A stretch of 8,964 nucleotides of DNA, taken from NCBI GenBank assembly GCA_900549895.1, contig URQG01000065.1, positions 1 through 8,964 of the forward strand. The letters are read 5' to 3'. The notes under the pieces were generated by a model. That model had not been told where the DNA came from and did not search any database. It saw nothing but the letters and a program-made list of their open reading frames with translations. Source of the stretch: an uncultured Lachnobacterium sp. Lineage in GTDB: Bacteria > Bacillota > Clostridia > Lachnospirales > Lachnospiraceae. The first letter of the stretch is position 1. Each line of letters starts with the position of its first letter. This document shows, in pieces, positions 1 through 7,174 of this stretch. The position numbers and the translations under genes were made by a program.

Positions 1-49
1 ACGAGATTACTACGCGTCTCGTGGGCTCGGAGATGTGTATAAGAGACAG
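1..49. other. Nextera i7-side sequencing adapter (synthetic)
   Basis: This is not genomic DNA. Positions 1-7 match the end of the Illumina P7 sequence (ACGAGAT). Positions 8-15 are an 8-base index (TACTACGC), whose reverse complement GCGTAGTA I recall as Nextera XT index N719. Positions 16-30 are the i7-side adapter GTCTCGTGGGCTCGG. Positions 31-49 are the 19-bp Tn5 mosaic end AGATGTGTATAAGAGACAG. The genomic insert begins at 50. Any reading frame crossing 49/50 gains an artificial tail; on the minus strand it reads SLIHISEPTR. Confidence 0.98.
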
Positions 50-1702
50 ATTCTGCTGATTATCCTCCTTCAAATTAAGGTTTGAATTCAAATACGTTTG
101 TAATATATCTCCACCATCACCACCAACAAACATACGGCCATTAATATACCGACGATTCGCCTCAATATTTCCTGCTATCTGGTACTCTTTCCATCTGTCC
201 ATAGAATTCCAATACCCATACCAGTTAGAATTAACCTCCGGATCCGTCGCTTTTGCATTTGTTGGAAGTAAAGTATACAAGTTCCAGTAATCTTGAGCCT
301 CGCCTGATTGCAATAAAAATTTTCCATCATCGGTAATAAGTGGATTAGCCTTATCAAAATAAAGATTTTTCAGCGTATTCGGATTCATAGAAAGAAGCAT
401 AATGGTAAGCTTGTACATATTGTTATTCGATGCATTATAATCAAAAGTATCACCCGAATGCTTTAAATTCCAGTCAAATATATGCAGCGTAACTTTCTTC
501 CAGTTTGTCATCTGGTATGATTTTGCAGTCATCATAATTGCAGCATAATTTTTATCCGCAGTAACCTTGTTATACATGGTCTTGGCTACATTCCACGTAA
601 TATCATGATCCGTCTTTCCATTACGATTTTCGAAAGTATCATAATTTTCGTCATACGAAGTTTCTGGCGAACTATGATGATACCAGTTATATTCTTTCCA
701 AAATTTGATTGCAGAAGCGTAGGAACAGGTCGGCGTTACAACATACAGATCCGCATATTTCGCCCAATCCGGATTTGCATTCAAATCCTTTGGTGTAATC
801 GTTTTAATGATCACGGAATAATTTGCTGCCTCCTCATCCGTCAATTGTAACGACTGCTTTAAAAAATCTTCATTATTTTTATAATAATAGTATCCTTCAA
901 CAGAATATACCGGATCTTCCTCTGAACTCTCTCGCGTGGTGTAAATACGTCCTCCTACCGTTGTAAGAATATCCTTTTGTTCATCTTTTTCTTGGAACTT
1001 TTGCTTAGAATAATCCTGTTCTCTCTCATAATCATAAATGGTGTGCCAGATGATATTGCCACCATTCATTTTCTCGATTTCACCGTCTGAATTCTGTCGA
1101 AAATACCCTTTTCCATCTTCAACCAGTTCATAGTAACCATAGAATGTCTGATGAGAGGTGTCTTTAATTAATTCTTTATCAAATGTATAGCTATTCTCTA
1201 ATTCTTCCGCATCCTCAAAAAAATATGTCTTAGATATGCGTTCTACTTTACAGGTATTCATCGTTTTAATCGTACTCATATCTGCAGTACCCTGCATCTT
1301 TTTTACATCAACAGGTTCGCATCCACCAATATGATACCCAAACATGCCATACTCCTCATATGGCACAACCTCTAGAATAAAAAACGGATTCTCCCTGGTT
1401 CCAAGTGTAGATGTCTTTGTGTCATCCGTTTGTTCACTCTCGTCCTCACTGTTTGAACCATATTCATTCTCATATGATTCCTCATACATCTTCCGCTTCG
1501 TCTCCGGAATCTGCTCAATATGATCGATCACGCCTCTTGTCACAACCGGATACGGCTCGTCCGCCTTCAGATTGTTCCGATAACCAACGATCCCGAAGCA
1601 TACAGCAACCACCCCCAGCACACAGACTGCGGATGCGATTCTTTTTGCCATGCCTTTTCCTTTATGAAATCTTTGACCTGTTCTCCTGACGTCTCTCATC
1701 AT
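50..1702 (-). CDS. Large exported protein, DUF5057-like, 3'-truncated by insert end
   Basis: An uninterrupted minus-strand frame runs from ATG at 1702 to the insert edge: 551 codons with no stop, continuing open through the adapter, so the C-terminus is missing. Residues 22-40 are strongly hydrophobic after a basic start. LKA at 45-47 could be a signal peptidase I site, so the protein is exported or membrane-anchored. Residues 80-100 are an acidic, Ser/Thr-rich spacer. The following region contains ENPFFILEVVPYEEYGMFG and HIGGCEP, then ITPKDLN and ADLYVVTP. From memory, these resemble Lachnospiraceae proteins annotated DUF5057, of unknown function; this was not checked. The mature region is rich in Tyr, Trp, Asn and Asp, as surface proteins often are. 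AAAGGGG lies 5 nt before the 1702 ATG; ATG at 1651, preceded by AAAGGA, would give a more typical signal peptide. The gene follows the minor pilin genes by 64 nt, the position of pilY1 in Gram-negative operons. No prepilin cleavage motif is seen. Confidence 0.85.
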
Positions 1703-1707
1703 GAGCG

Positions 1708-1714
1708 CCCCTTT
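1708..1714 (-). promoter_or_regulatory. Ribosome binding site of the DUF5057-like gene
   Basis: AAAGGGG on the minus strand, with a 5-nt spacer to the ATG at 1702 and 8 nt to the adjacent ATG at 1699. Either ATG of the ATGATG pair could serve as start. A weaker alternative (AAAGGA, 1658-1663) precedes an in-frame ATG at 1651. Confidence 0.65.
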
Positions 1715-1766
1715 CTTTCCTGGGTTAACCTTTGGAAAATGAACTTATAACTGCTGTCAATAAACG

Positions 1767-2345
1767 TTAGCGAATGATATTTCGAACCTTAAACACATTC
1801 TTAATCTCGTAACTTTGCTTTAAATACTCCATCTTCAGTGAGATGGTAACCGATGCCTTTGAATCTTCATCGACGCTTCCGGTAAAATCCGTTACATACT
1901 CACCGAGCAGATTCTGCTGCACCTCGTCGGTTGCTGCGGTAATCACGGTCGTATCCGCAGTCAGATCCGTCACAGTTGACGTCTTAGTATAAAGCTTCTT
2001 TCCGCTTGCGGAAAGCCAGATCACACGCTTCGTAACCGGATCCGGTGCCGCAGCTCCATCCGGATTCTCAACGGACGGCGTTCTTGGAATCTGATAGATC
2101 ACAATGCCTTTCGCGCCGGAAGCCGATGCATCAAGCGCCTCCACACGGTTGCCTTCCATCACCCACATGCCAAGCTGCTCCATCAGAATCTGCGATTCGG
2201 ACTGCAGATCAATCTGTGCGGATGCATTGTTATAATTTTTATGTGCCGCACCTAAGAACATGGTTGCGGCTGCCATAATGATCGCAGAGATTGCGATCGC
2301 GATGATCAGTTCAATAAACGTAATTCCATTTTGATCTCTTCGCAC
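1767..2345 (-). CDS. Type IV minor prepilin, GspJ/PilW-like
   Basis: A 192-residue class III signal protein. With the GTG start the leader is MRRDQNG, followed by ITFIELIIAIAISAI: prepilin peptidase would cut between Gly7 and Ile8, with the conserved Glu at mature position 5 (residue 12). The hydrophobic helix spans about 8-30. The soluble domain ends with a beta-rich stretch and a KVRN-type tail, typical of GspJ/PilW minor pilins. Its role would be in the initiating tip complex with the H-, I- and K-type pilins. The GTG at 2345 is preferred because AAAGGAG lies 7 nt upstream and the leader length fits its neighbours. The frame stays open to a TTG at 2423 (218 residues, 33-residue leader), which lacks a well-spaced Shine-Dalgarno. 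The gene begins 89 nt after the GspH-like stop. Assignment to J type rests on size, order and C-terminal pattern. Confidence 0.8.
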   Translation of the reverse strand: MRRDQNGITFIELIIAIAISAIIMAAATMFLGAAHKNYNNASAQIDLQSESQILMEQLGMWVMEGNRVEALDASASGAKGIVIYQIPRTPSVENPDGAAAPDPVTKRVIWLSASGKKLYTKTSTVTDLTADTTVITAATDEVQQNLLGEYVTDFTGSVDEDSKASVTISLKMEYLKQSYEIKNVFKVRNIIR

Positions 2346-2352
2346 GGAGCCG

Positions 2353-2359
2353 CTCCTTT
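2353..2359 (-). promoter_or_regulatory. Ribosome binding site deciding a GTG start
   Basis: AAAGGAG on the minus strand with a 7-nt spacer (CGGCTCC) to GTG at 2345. It supports the short 192-residue GspJ-like product over upstream in-frame starts at 2423 (TTG), 2390 (ATG) and 2363 (ATG), none of which has an equally good site. Confidence 0.75.
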
Positions 2360-2434
2360 CCATTGTCTGTAAAATGCGCTTTCTGCACATAAATGCATAG
2401 CCGCTTTTTTTATCTTTCTCCAACCTGCATCCAC

Positions 2435-2953
2435 TTACGATTCCGTAACCACGAAATGCTTTCCGGTATCATACACCAGCTGAATACTGTACTTTGGCAC
2501 ACCATCAATCAATATCGTCTGCACGGTTGTATTCGTCGTATCAAACGTTGCCTGCTTCGTGTAGGCAATCTTCATAAAAGAATTCTCCGCCAGTTCCGTT
2601 CCGTTCTGGCAGATCTTAATCGTCGTATTGGACAGTTTCGTTCCATCACCGTCAAGCAATGTCCCGTCAAAAGCCGATAGATTGTCCGGTAAAATCTTCA
2701 CATAATATCCATTCGTCAAACGATAAATATACAGATACTGATTCCCGCTTTTGCTCATGGTCTTCACCTGAAGCTGGCTCAGGGAAGAATCCAGCGTCTT
2801 GACCACCTTCTGCGTATCTGCATAATGCAGATGTCCGATCATCATGACCGCTGTACTTGCCAAAATTCCTACGATTGCGATTACAATGATGATCTCTACC
2901 AGCGTGATTCCTTGATCCCGCAGTCTTTGTCTGTGTAACTTTTGCATAGTCAT
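2435..2953 (-). CDS. Type IV prepilin, GspH/FimT-like
   Basis: A 172-residue prepilin. The basic leader is residues 1-15 and ends DQG; cleavage is predicted between Gly15 and Ile16. ITLVEIIIVIAIVGILAS follows, with Glu20 at mature position 5. The hydrophobic helix (about 16-38) continues into a polar helix with a KTLDSSLSQLQ segment, then a small beta-rich domain. That architecture fits GspH/FimT/FimU-type minor pilins, although a major-pilin-like (GspG/PilA) role cannot be excluded. AAGAGG at 2961-2966 overlaps the stop codon of the preceding gene and lies 7 nt before the first ATG. Only 11 nt separate the two genes, which suggests translational coupling. The protein should sit in the cytoplasmic membrane until cleaved by a PilD-type peptidase, whose gene is not in this window. 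Confidence 0.82.
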   Translation of the reverse strand: MTMQKLHRQRLRDQGITLVEIIIVIAIVGILASTAVMMIGHLHYADTQKVVKTLDSSLSQLQVKTMSKSGNQYLYIYRLTNGYYVKILPDNLSAFDGTLLDGDGTKLSNTTIKICQNGTELAENSFMKIAYTKQATFDTTNTTVQTILIDGVPKYSIQLVYDTGKHFVVTES

Positions 2954-2964
2954 TGTTGCACCTC

Positions 2965-5193
2965 TTAGTTCTTCTTCCAGCCGTCATAACTGATATAGGA
3001 ATCCAAATCCAGCTGCCCGGAAATACTCGATCCTGCAGTCGCAGCACACTCTTTGAAAATATGCGAAAACAGAGGCTTCTTTCTGCTTTGATCTTCCTCG
3101 AACAATTTCGTAACAAGTGACTTATTGGATGTCACCGTCGCATTACTGCTAAACGAGATCTGTCCTTTCGCCACGATCAGACCCTCGAAATTTCCCTGTA
3201 CTACAACATTTCCGGCTGCGACCACAATTCCTCTTGTAATCGTGGTCGGAAGTGTATAACTTCCCGGATCCGAAATCAGATAGACCGACGCATTCTTCTC
3301 GGTATCCATGACCGGGCAATAGATTCCGGAATCTGTATGATTTCCCACTTCCGTCTGCAAAGCGCCACGATCGATCATGGAATCAAATAAAGAATCCACC
3401 GTTTTATCAATGATCTCATATCCACTTGCATCCGTCGTAACAAAACGCACCTGATCCGTTGTAACGCCCTGTCCGCTGTCCTTTAAACTAAGTTCCAGTG
3501 ACTTATATTGTACTGCAAGCTGCGAGCAATAATCCCAATACACACCGGTGCCATCCTTCCAGTTGTCCGGCGCTATTGTTACTGCCTTCTCCTCAAAAAG
3601 CGCATCTTTTTGCGTGCGATACATGAGATTTCCACTCAATGTCATCATCATTTTGCTATCTGCACCAATCACCAAGGCATTCTCGCTCGCATAAGTTCCT
3701 GCCAGCCGTCCCGCTTTATCGTGATTGGCATTATAATAGGCAGCATAAAATTCATTTGCAGCCTGATTGGACTTAAAATTCAGATAATAATTGACACCCT
3801 TTGTGTAATAATAAGGAACAAGCGGATGTGCCTGATCCAGCCAGGCTTCCAGTTGTGTCTTCGTCAGATGGATCGTCTTCGCATACTCATCGATTCCGTC
3901 ATACGCAACGTTATTCGAAGTTGTCAGGAACTGCACATTACTTGAATCAAACGAATCCACAGACACAAACCTGGCCGGAACATAATAGGCCAGCTGATTC
4001 GTTCTTACCGCAAGCGATTCTCCCATAGGAATATCCGAATTTCTGTCATCTTTCGTTCCACGCGAGATAAAGGTTCTTCCCGCGAGAAGTAACTGCTGCA
4101 ATCCCTGTAGGTCAAGCGAACTGTCTTTTCCGTTGATCATGATCGCACTGCTGAAATCTGCATCATTCGATATCGTATCTCCTGCCCCATAGTTTTTCTG
4201 GAAATTATATCCGAAGTAGTTTCCCTTCAGCGTTACCTGACTGTTCTTCGCATTGAGCGCAAGATCATCTGCCACGTAAATATTTCCGTTTAAAGCAAGC
4301 GTCGCTGCACTGTCTCCGGTTGTCATAATGTTCTCTGCCCAGATCGATGAATTTCCATTGCCCACCGTAAGACACGAATTGTTCGCAGCTACAATATCGC
4401 CGCGCGTCAGAATCGTCTTTCCATTAAAAACTCCACTTCCGGCAGTTTTCATCTGGATTCCGCCCGCACCGGCATATGCACTGCCATCAACCGTGACATT
4501 TTGCGTATTTATCTGAATACTGTCATCCGCAATTAAGGCATATCCCATAAACGGATGCGCATCCTTCTGCCCCGCGAAATTCATCTGTGGAGTCGTAAAC
4601 ACAAGATCCGTCGTAATCGTCGTCTCGTAATCCTGTGCATCTTTATAGATTACCTGAATGCCCTTGAGCGTGAAGGTGGCAGCTCCATAATCGATCTCAT
4701 ACTTCGGATCCGAAGCCGCAACAAAACAAGCCTGCTCCGTCGTATCCAGGATACAATTTTTCACCACGTCCACATCATAAGAAGCAACACGATAGACCAC
4801 ATTGCCGCCACTTATTGTATCTCTCCTCGCAGCCATCATCGCTGCTGATTTATTCTTAAAGCATTCTTCCAGACCATCCATATAGATTCTGGCGAACTCA
4901 TCCTGCGCGTTCTTTCCGTCACGGGAAATATTCGTATAATTCTGCAGCACATCAACATATGCCGTCTCCAAAGCGGCTTCCGCCTTCTGCCTTGCGCCTG
5001 TACGCAGATCGTCCATGACCGCATCGGCACTGTAGAAATTCTTCTTCGTACCGCGCTCCACTTCCTTCATCTGGATATTCACGATTGTAATCTTAGTGAT
5101 CACGACCGCAATCGCGCTGATCACTACCATCAGTATCAGAACTGCAAGCAGGGAAGCCCCGCGATCATCCTTCTGTAAAGAATTCTTTCTCAT
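2965..5193 (-). CDS. Very large PilX/GspK-like minor pilin with beta-helix-like segments
   Basis: A 742-residue protein with a prepilin-like N-terminus: leader ending DDRG (Gly12), then ASLLAVLILMVVISAIAVV. Mature position 5 is Ala17, not Glu. Loss of Glu5 is characteristic of GspK/PilX-type minor pilins, which sit at the tip of the pseudopilus. Residues 13-36 form the membrane helix, followed by an amphipathic helix to about 120. Residues 216-330 are short alternating beta strands with Gly/Asn turns (NGNIYVADD, NAKNSQVTLKGN), resembling right-handed beta-helix or bactofilin-like repeats. A similar pattern returns at about 652-690 (RGIVVAAGNVVVQGNFEGLIVAKG). The roughly 320 residues between are unrecognised and Tyr/Asn-rich. 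Usual PilX or GspK proteins are far shorter. It starts 2 nt after the PilV-like stop; its Shine-Dalgarno AAGGGGGAG lies inside that gene's end. C. difficile pilK occupies a comparable position. The prepilin call is strong; adhesive function is inference. Confidence 0.82.
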   Translation of the reverse strand: MRKNSLQKDDRGASLLAVLILMVVISAIAVVITKITIVNIQMKEVERGTKKNFYSADAVMDDLRTGARQKAEAALETAYVDVLQNYTNISRDGKNAQDEFARIYMDGLEECFKNKSAAMMAARRDTISGGNVVYRVASYDVDVVKNCILDTTEQACFVAASDPKYEIDYGAATFTLKGIQVIYKDAQDYETTITTDLVFTTPQMNFAGQKDAHPFMGYALIADDSIQINTQNVTVDGSAYAGAGGIQMKTAGSGVFNGKTILTRGDIVAANNSCLTVGNGNSSIWAENIMTTGDSAATLALNGNIYVADDLALNAKNSQVTLKGNYFGYNFQKNYGAGDTISNDADFSSAIMINGKDSSLDLQGLQQLLLAGRTFISRGTKDDRNSDIPMGESLAVRTNQLAYYVPARFVSVDSFDSSNVQFLTTSNNVAYDGIDEYAKTIHLTKTQLEAWLDQAHPLVPYYYTKGVNYYLNFKSNQAANEFYAAYYNANHDKAGRLAGTYASENALVIGADSKMMMTLSGNLMYRTQKDALFEEKAVTIAPDNWKDGTGVYWDYCSQLAVQYKSLELSLKDSGQGVTTDQVRFVTTDASGYEIIDKTVDSLFDSMIDRGALQTEVGNHTDSGIYCPVMDTEKNASVYLISDPGSYTLPTTITRGIVVAAGNVVVQGNFEGLIVAKGQISFSSNATVTSNKSLVTKLFEEDQSRKKPLFSHIFKECAATAGSSISGQLDLDSYISYDGWKKN

Positions 5194-5195
5194 CG

Positions 5196-6311
5196 CTACT
5201 CCCCCTTCGTTGAATCAACCGTAATGTATCGGTAGTTATCCCGATCCGCTTCGTTGCCTTTATTTTTTTGATACACACTGACCTCGACTTTCACCTTGCG
5301 CACACCGGAAACCTTCTCTGTCAGTGCTTCCACATTATTCATGATATAAGAACCGTTCCAGATTCTTCCTCCGTTGTGCGTCCGCACCATCGAGCCGCTT
5401 GCAGAATCTCCATAAGGCGGCATTCCGATATTGGAAGCCACCTCCGGCATCCCACATCCGTCCTTCGGATTGATCACCAGTTTATACTTATCTGCCACCG
5501 CATCGATATTCTGGCAGACGATCACAAGCTTCGGAACCGAGACCCCAGCCTCGCAACGGATTTCAAGCTCATCCCCCATCTGATTCACTTCATACATCAG
5601 GAAAATATTCTCCACATTCTCAATATCTTCCATCGCGTAATCACTGCACGAATACTCTTCTGTAGCATCCACACCATCGATTCCCTCGCACCGGTAAAAG
5701 CATGCCACCTGTACCGACTCCTTCTTCACGGTAATCGCGATTCTCCTTCGCATAGCATTCGAAATCGTATTCTGATCCGAAGGGGTAACAGGATGCTCAT
5801 TTGCATAGGTCGTATTCTGCGCCATAAAATAACTGCACGCATCCTGCAACTGCCCGTTTTCCAAAGCAACCACATCCGTGTTTCCGTCAATTCCGTCAAT
5901 CTGTGGTACCGGACTAGCATTCTCCGTTGTATCGGTTCCGATCTTCACACGGATATCATATTTTTCATTGATTGCATCCGCCGCGCCGTAATATTCTACC
6001 GTTCCGCCGGTCAGTCCGCTTTCCGGAGCCGCCGGGGTATAAGGAACAGCGATCGTATAGTGACGTCCGGTAAGATAGGTCGACTCATAACCGCCTCCAT
6101 TTACTTTCTGTACCAGATTCGGCTGATTCTTAAGATCCTCCATCACTTCCTGCGCCAGGACCGACGCGTGCTGCTTGTCCGCCATCTTCGCATTATACTT
6201 CATCGACTGCGTAAAATAAGACATCAGCGGAATGGACAAGATGGCGAGGATTGCCATAGAAAGAACGACCTCAAGCAGAGAAAAACCGGCATTATTCTGT
6301 TTCTTTCCCAT
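5196..6311 (-). CDS. pilV: Type IV minor prepilin, PilV/GspI-like
   Basis: A 371-residue prepilin with leader MGKKQNNAG, cut predicted between Gly9 and Phe10, and Glu14 at mature position 5 in FSLLEVVLSMAILAILSIPLM. LLEVVLSMAIL is the pattern of GspI/PilV-type pilins, and QHASVLAQEVMEDLK at 47-61 fits the polar continuation of the pilin helix. The soluble domain is about twice the usual GspI length and carries seven cysteines (159, 204, 208, 222, 253, 266, 286), so it may be disulfide-stabilised after export. AAAGGGGG lies 7 nt before the ATG. It follows pilO by 44 nt and precedes the PilX-like gene by 2 nt. The order pilMN-pilO-pilV matches my memory of the C. difficile primary T4P cluster. 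The prepilin identity is firm; the PilV name rests on sequence pattern plus order. Confidence 0.85.
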   Translation of the reverse strand: MGKKQNNAGFSLLEVVLSMAILAILSIPLMSYFTQSMKYNAKMADKQHASVLAQEVMEDLKNQPNLVQKVNGGGYESTYLTGRHYTIAVPYTPAAPESGLTGGTVEYYGAADAINEKYDIRVKIGTDTTENASPVPQIDGIDGNTDVVALENGQLQDACSYFMAQNTTYANEHPVTPSDQNTISNAMRRRIAITVKKESVQVACFYRCEGIDGVDATEEYSCSDYAMEDIENVENIFLMYEVNQMGDELEIRCEAGVSVPKLVIVCQNIDAVADKYKLVINPKDGCGMPEVASNIGMPPYGDSASGSMVRTHNGGRIWNGSYIMNNVEALTEKVSGVRKVKVEVSVYQKNKGNEADRDNYRYITVDSTKGE

Positions 6312-6355
6312 CGTGAGGCCCCCTTTCCATTTATAAAATCATTCTAATTTCTTTT

Positions 6356-7174
6356 CTATTCTCCAATTGTCTTACCGAAGATGTTATTGACGCCTTTTGG
6401 CATAAACTCAAATACCGGTGGAACATAATCCTTACCTGTATTCGTGATATAGTACATATTCAGTGTCATCTCACCGGATAATTTTCCGGTTGCATCATCA
6501 TATGCCGCGGTAAACTGCGTGATCGTTGTGCGATCCTTGAACGCGTTCACGTATGCGATCATTTCCTTTAATCCGGTATAGCTTGCTTCATAACGGATAC
6601 CGATCGATGCATAATAACCTGCTACCACTGCAGTTCCTTCGGTAGAAGCAGTTCCTTCAGTGCCGTCTGTCGTACCGCCTGTTGTGTCACTTGCAGCATT
6701 GTCTGTGCTACCATCTGTTACATCCGTTGTCGCATCGCCCGTGCTGCTATCTGTTGCATCTGTTGTTGCATCGCTGCTATCCGTCGCACTGTCCGCCGTC
6801 GTATCTGTTGTTACGCCCATCGGCATGCTCATCGCAAACGTAATATCCGTGATATGGAAATCACTGCTGTGATCCTCATAATCCTGCAGCGACTCGATCG
6901 CCTTCTCCGTTGTCATATCCGACGGATACTTCGCAACAACATCCTCTTTCTGCTGCTTCATTTTCTGGATATTCTCCTTAACCTGTGGTAACGCAGCCTC
7001 CATCATCTGCATCTGCTGCACCTTGGCACTATCCTGCTCGTTCTGTGCCTCAAGTTCGCTCGCCTTCGTCATTCCTTTATTGAAGATGAAAAAGTAAGAG
7101 CACGCCAGAATCACGATTGCAAAGAATATGATCAAAAGCCGCTTATCCGAATCTGAAATTTTTATCTTATTCAT
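6356..7174 (-). CDS. pilO: PilO-like type IV pilus alignment protein
   Basis: A 272-residue bitopic membrane protein. A short cytoplasmic tail (1-12) is followed by one membrane helix (about 13-32), a coiled coil rich in Gln, Glu and Lys (about 35-83), and a Ser/Thr/Asp/Ala/Gly linker (121-182). The C-terminal domain (about 184-245, with YTGLKEMIAYVNAF) has the beta-alpha-beta pattern of PilO. PilO pairs with PilN outside the membrane and links the PilM side to the pilus. ATG at 7174 is chosen because GGAGGAG (7182-7188) precedes it by 7 nt. An in-frame ATG at 7216 lies deep in pilMN and would add 14 residues unlike a PilO start. It overlaps the pilMN stop by 8 bp, a sign of translational coupling. 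No pilP follows, as expected in a monoderm. Confidence 0.87.
   Translation of the reverse strand: MNKIKISDSDKRLLIIFFAIVILACSYFFIFNKGMTKASELEAQNEQDSAKVQQMQMMEAALPQVKENIQKMKQQKEDVVAKYPSDMTTEKAIESLQDYEDHSSDFHITDITFAMSMPMGVTTDTTADSATDSSDATTDATDSSTGDATTDVTDGSTDNAASDTTGGTTDGTEGTASTEGTAVVAGYYASIGIRYEASYTGLKEMIAYVNAFKDRTTITQFTAAYDDATGKLSGEMTLNMYYITNTGKDYVPPVFEFMPKGVNNIFGKTIGE
6629..6814 (-). repeat. Low-complexity Thr/Ser/Asp/Ala/Gly linker coding tract in pilO
   Basis: This encodes PilO residues 121-182, built almost only from T, D, S, A and G in loosely repeated units such as DATTDATDSSTGDATTD, with no Lys, Arg or aromatic residue. The DNA shows matching degenerate repetition (variants of GTTGCATC and TCTGTTG on the plus strand). 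It separates the coiled coil from the PilO core on the extracytoplasmic side. A flexible, possibly O-glycosylated spacer is inference. Confidence 0.8.

Noticed and set aside
175..357. 60-codon minus-strand frame
   Set aside because: It lies out of frame inside the longer 551-codon gene and has no ribosome-binding site or domain signal.
1732..1760. Perfect TTGACA on the minus strand in the 64-nt gap before the last gene
   Set aside because: At 17-nt spacing the next hexamer is TTCCAA, not a -10 element, and TTATAA lies only 4 nt away. Not supportable as a promoter.
2667..3116. 149-codon minus-strand frame spanning the junction of two pilin genes
   Set aside because: It overlaps the ends of the PilX-like and GspH-like genes in another frame; both of those have clear prepilin signals and ribosome-binding sites.
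5268..6347. 359-codon open frame on the plus strand
   Set aside because: It is fully antisense to the PilV-like gene. Its product is rich in His, Arg, Ile and Leu with no domain pattern, a typical shadow of codon bias on the coding strand.
6660..6872. Hydrophobic Val/Ser/Ala-rich 70-codon frame that looks like a membrane peptide
   Set aside because: It is the antisense reading of the repetitive linker of pilO; the hydrophobicity is a by-product of Asp/Thr codons read in reverse.
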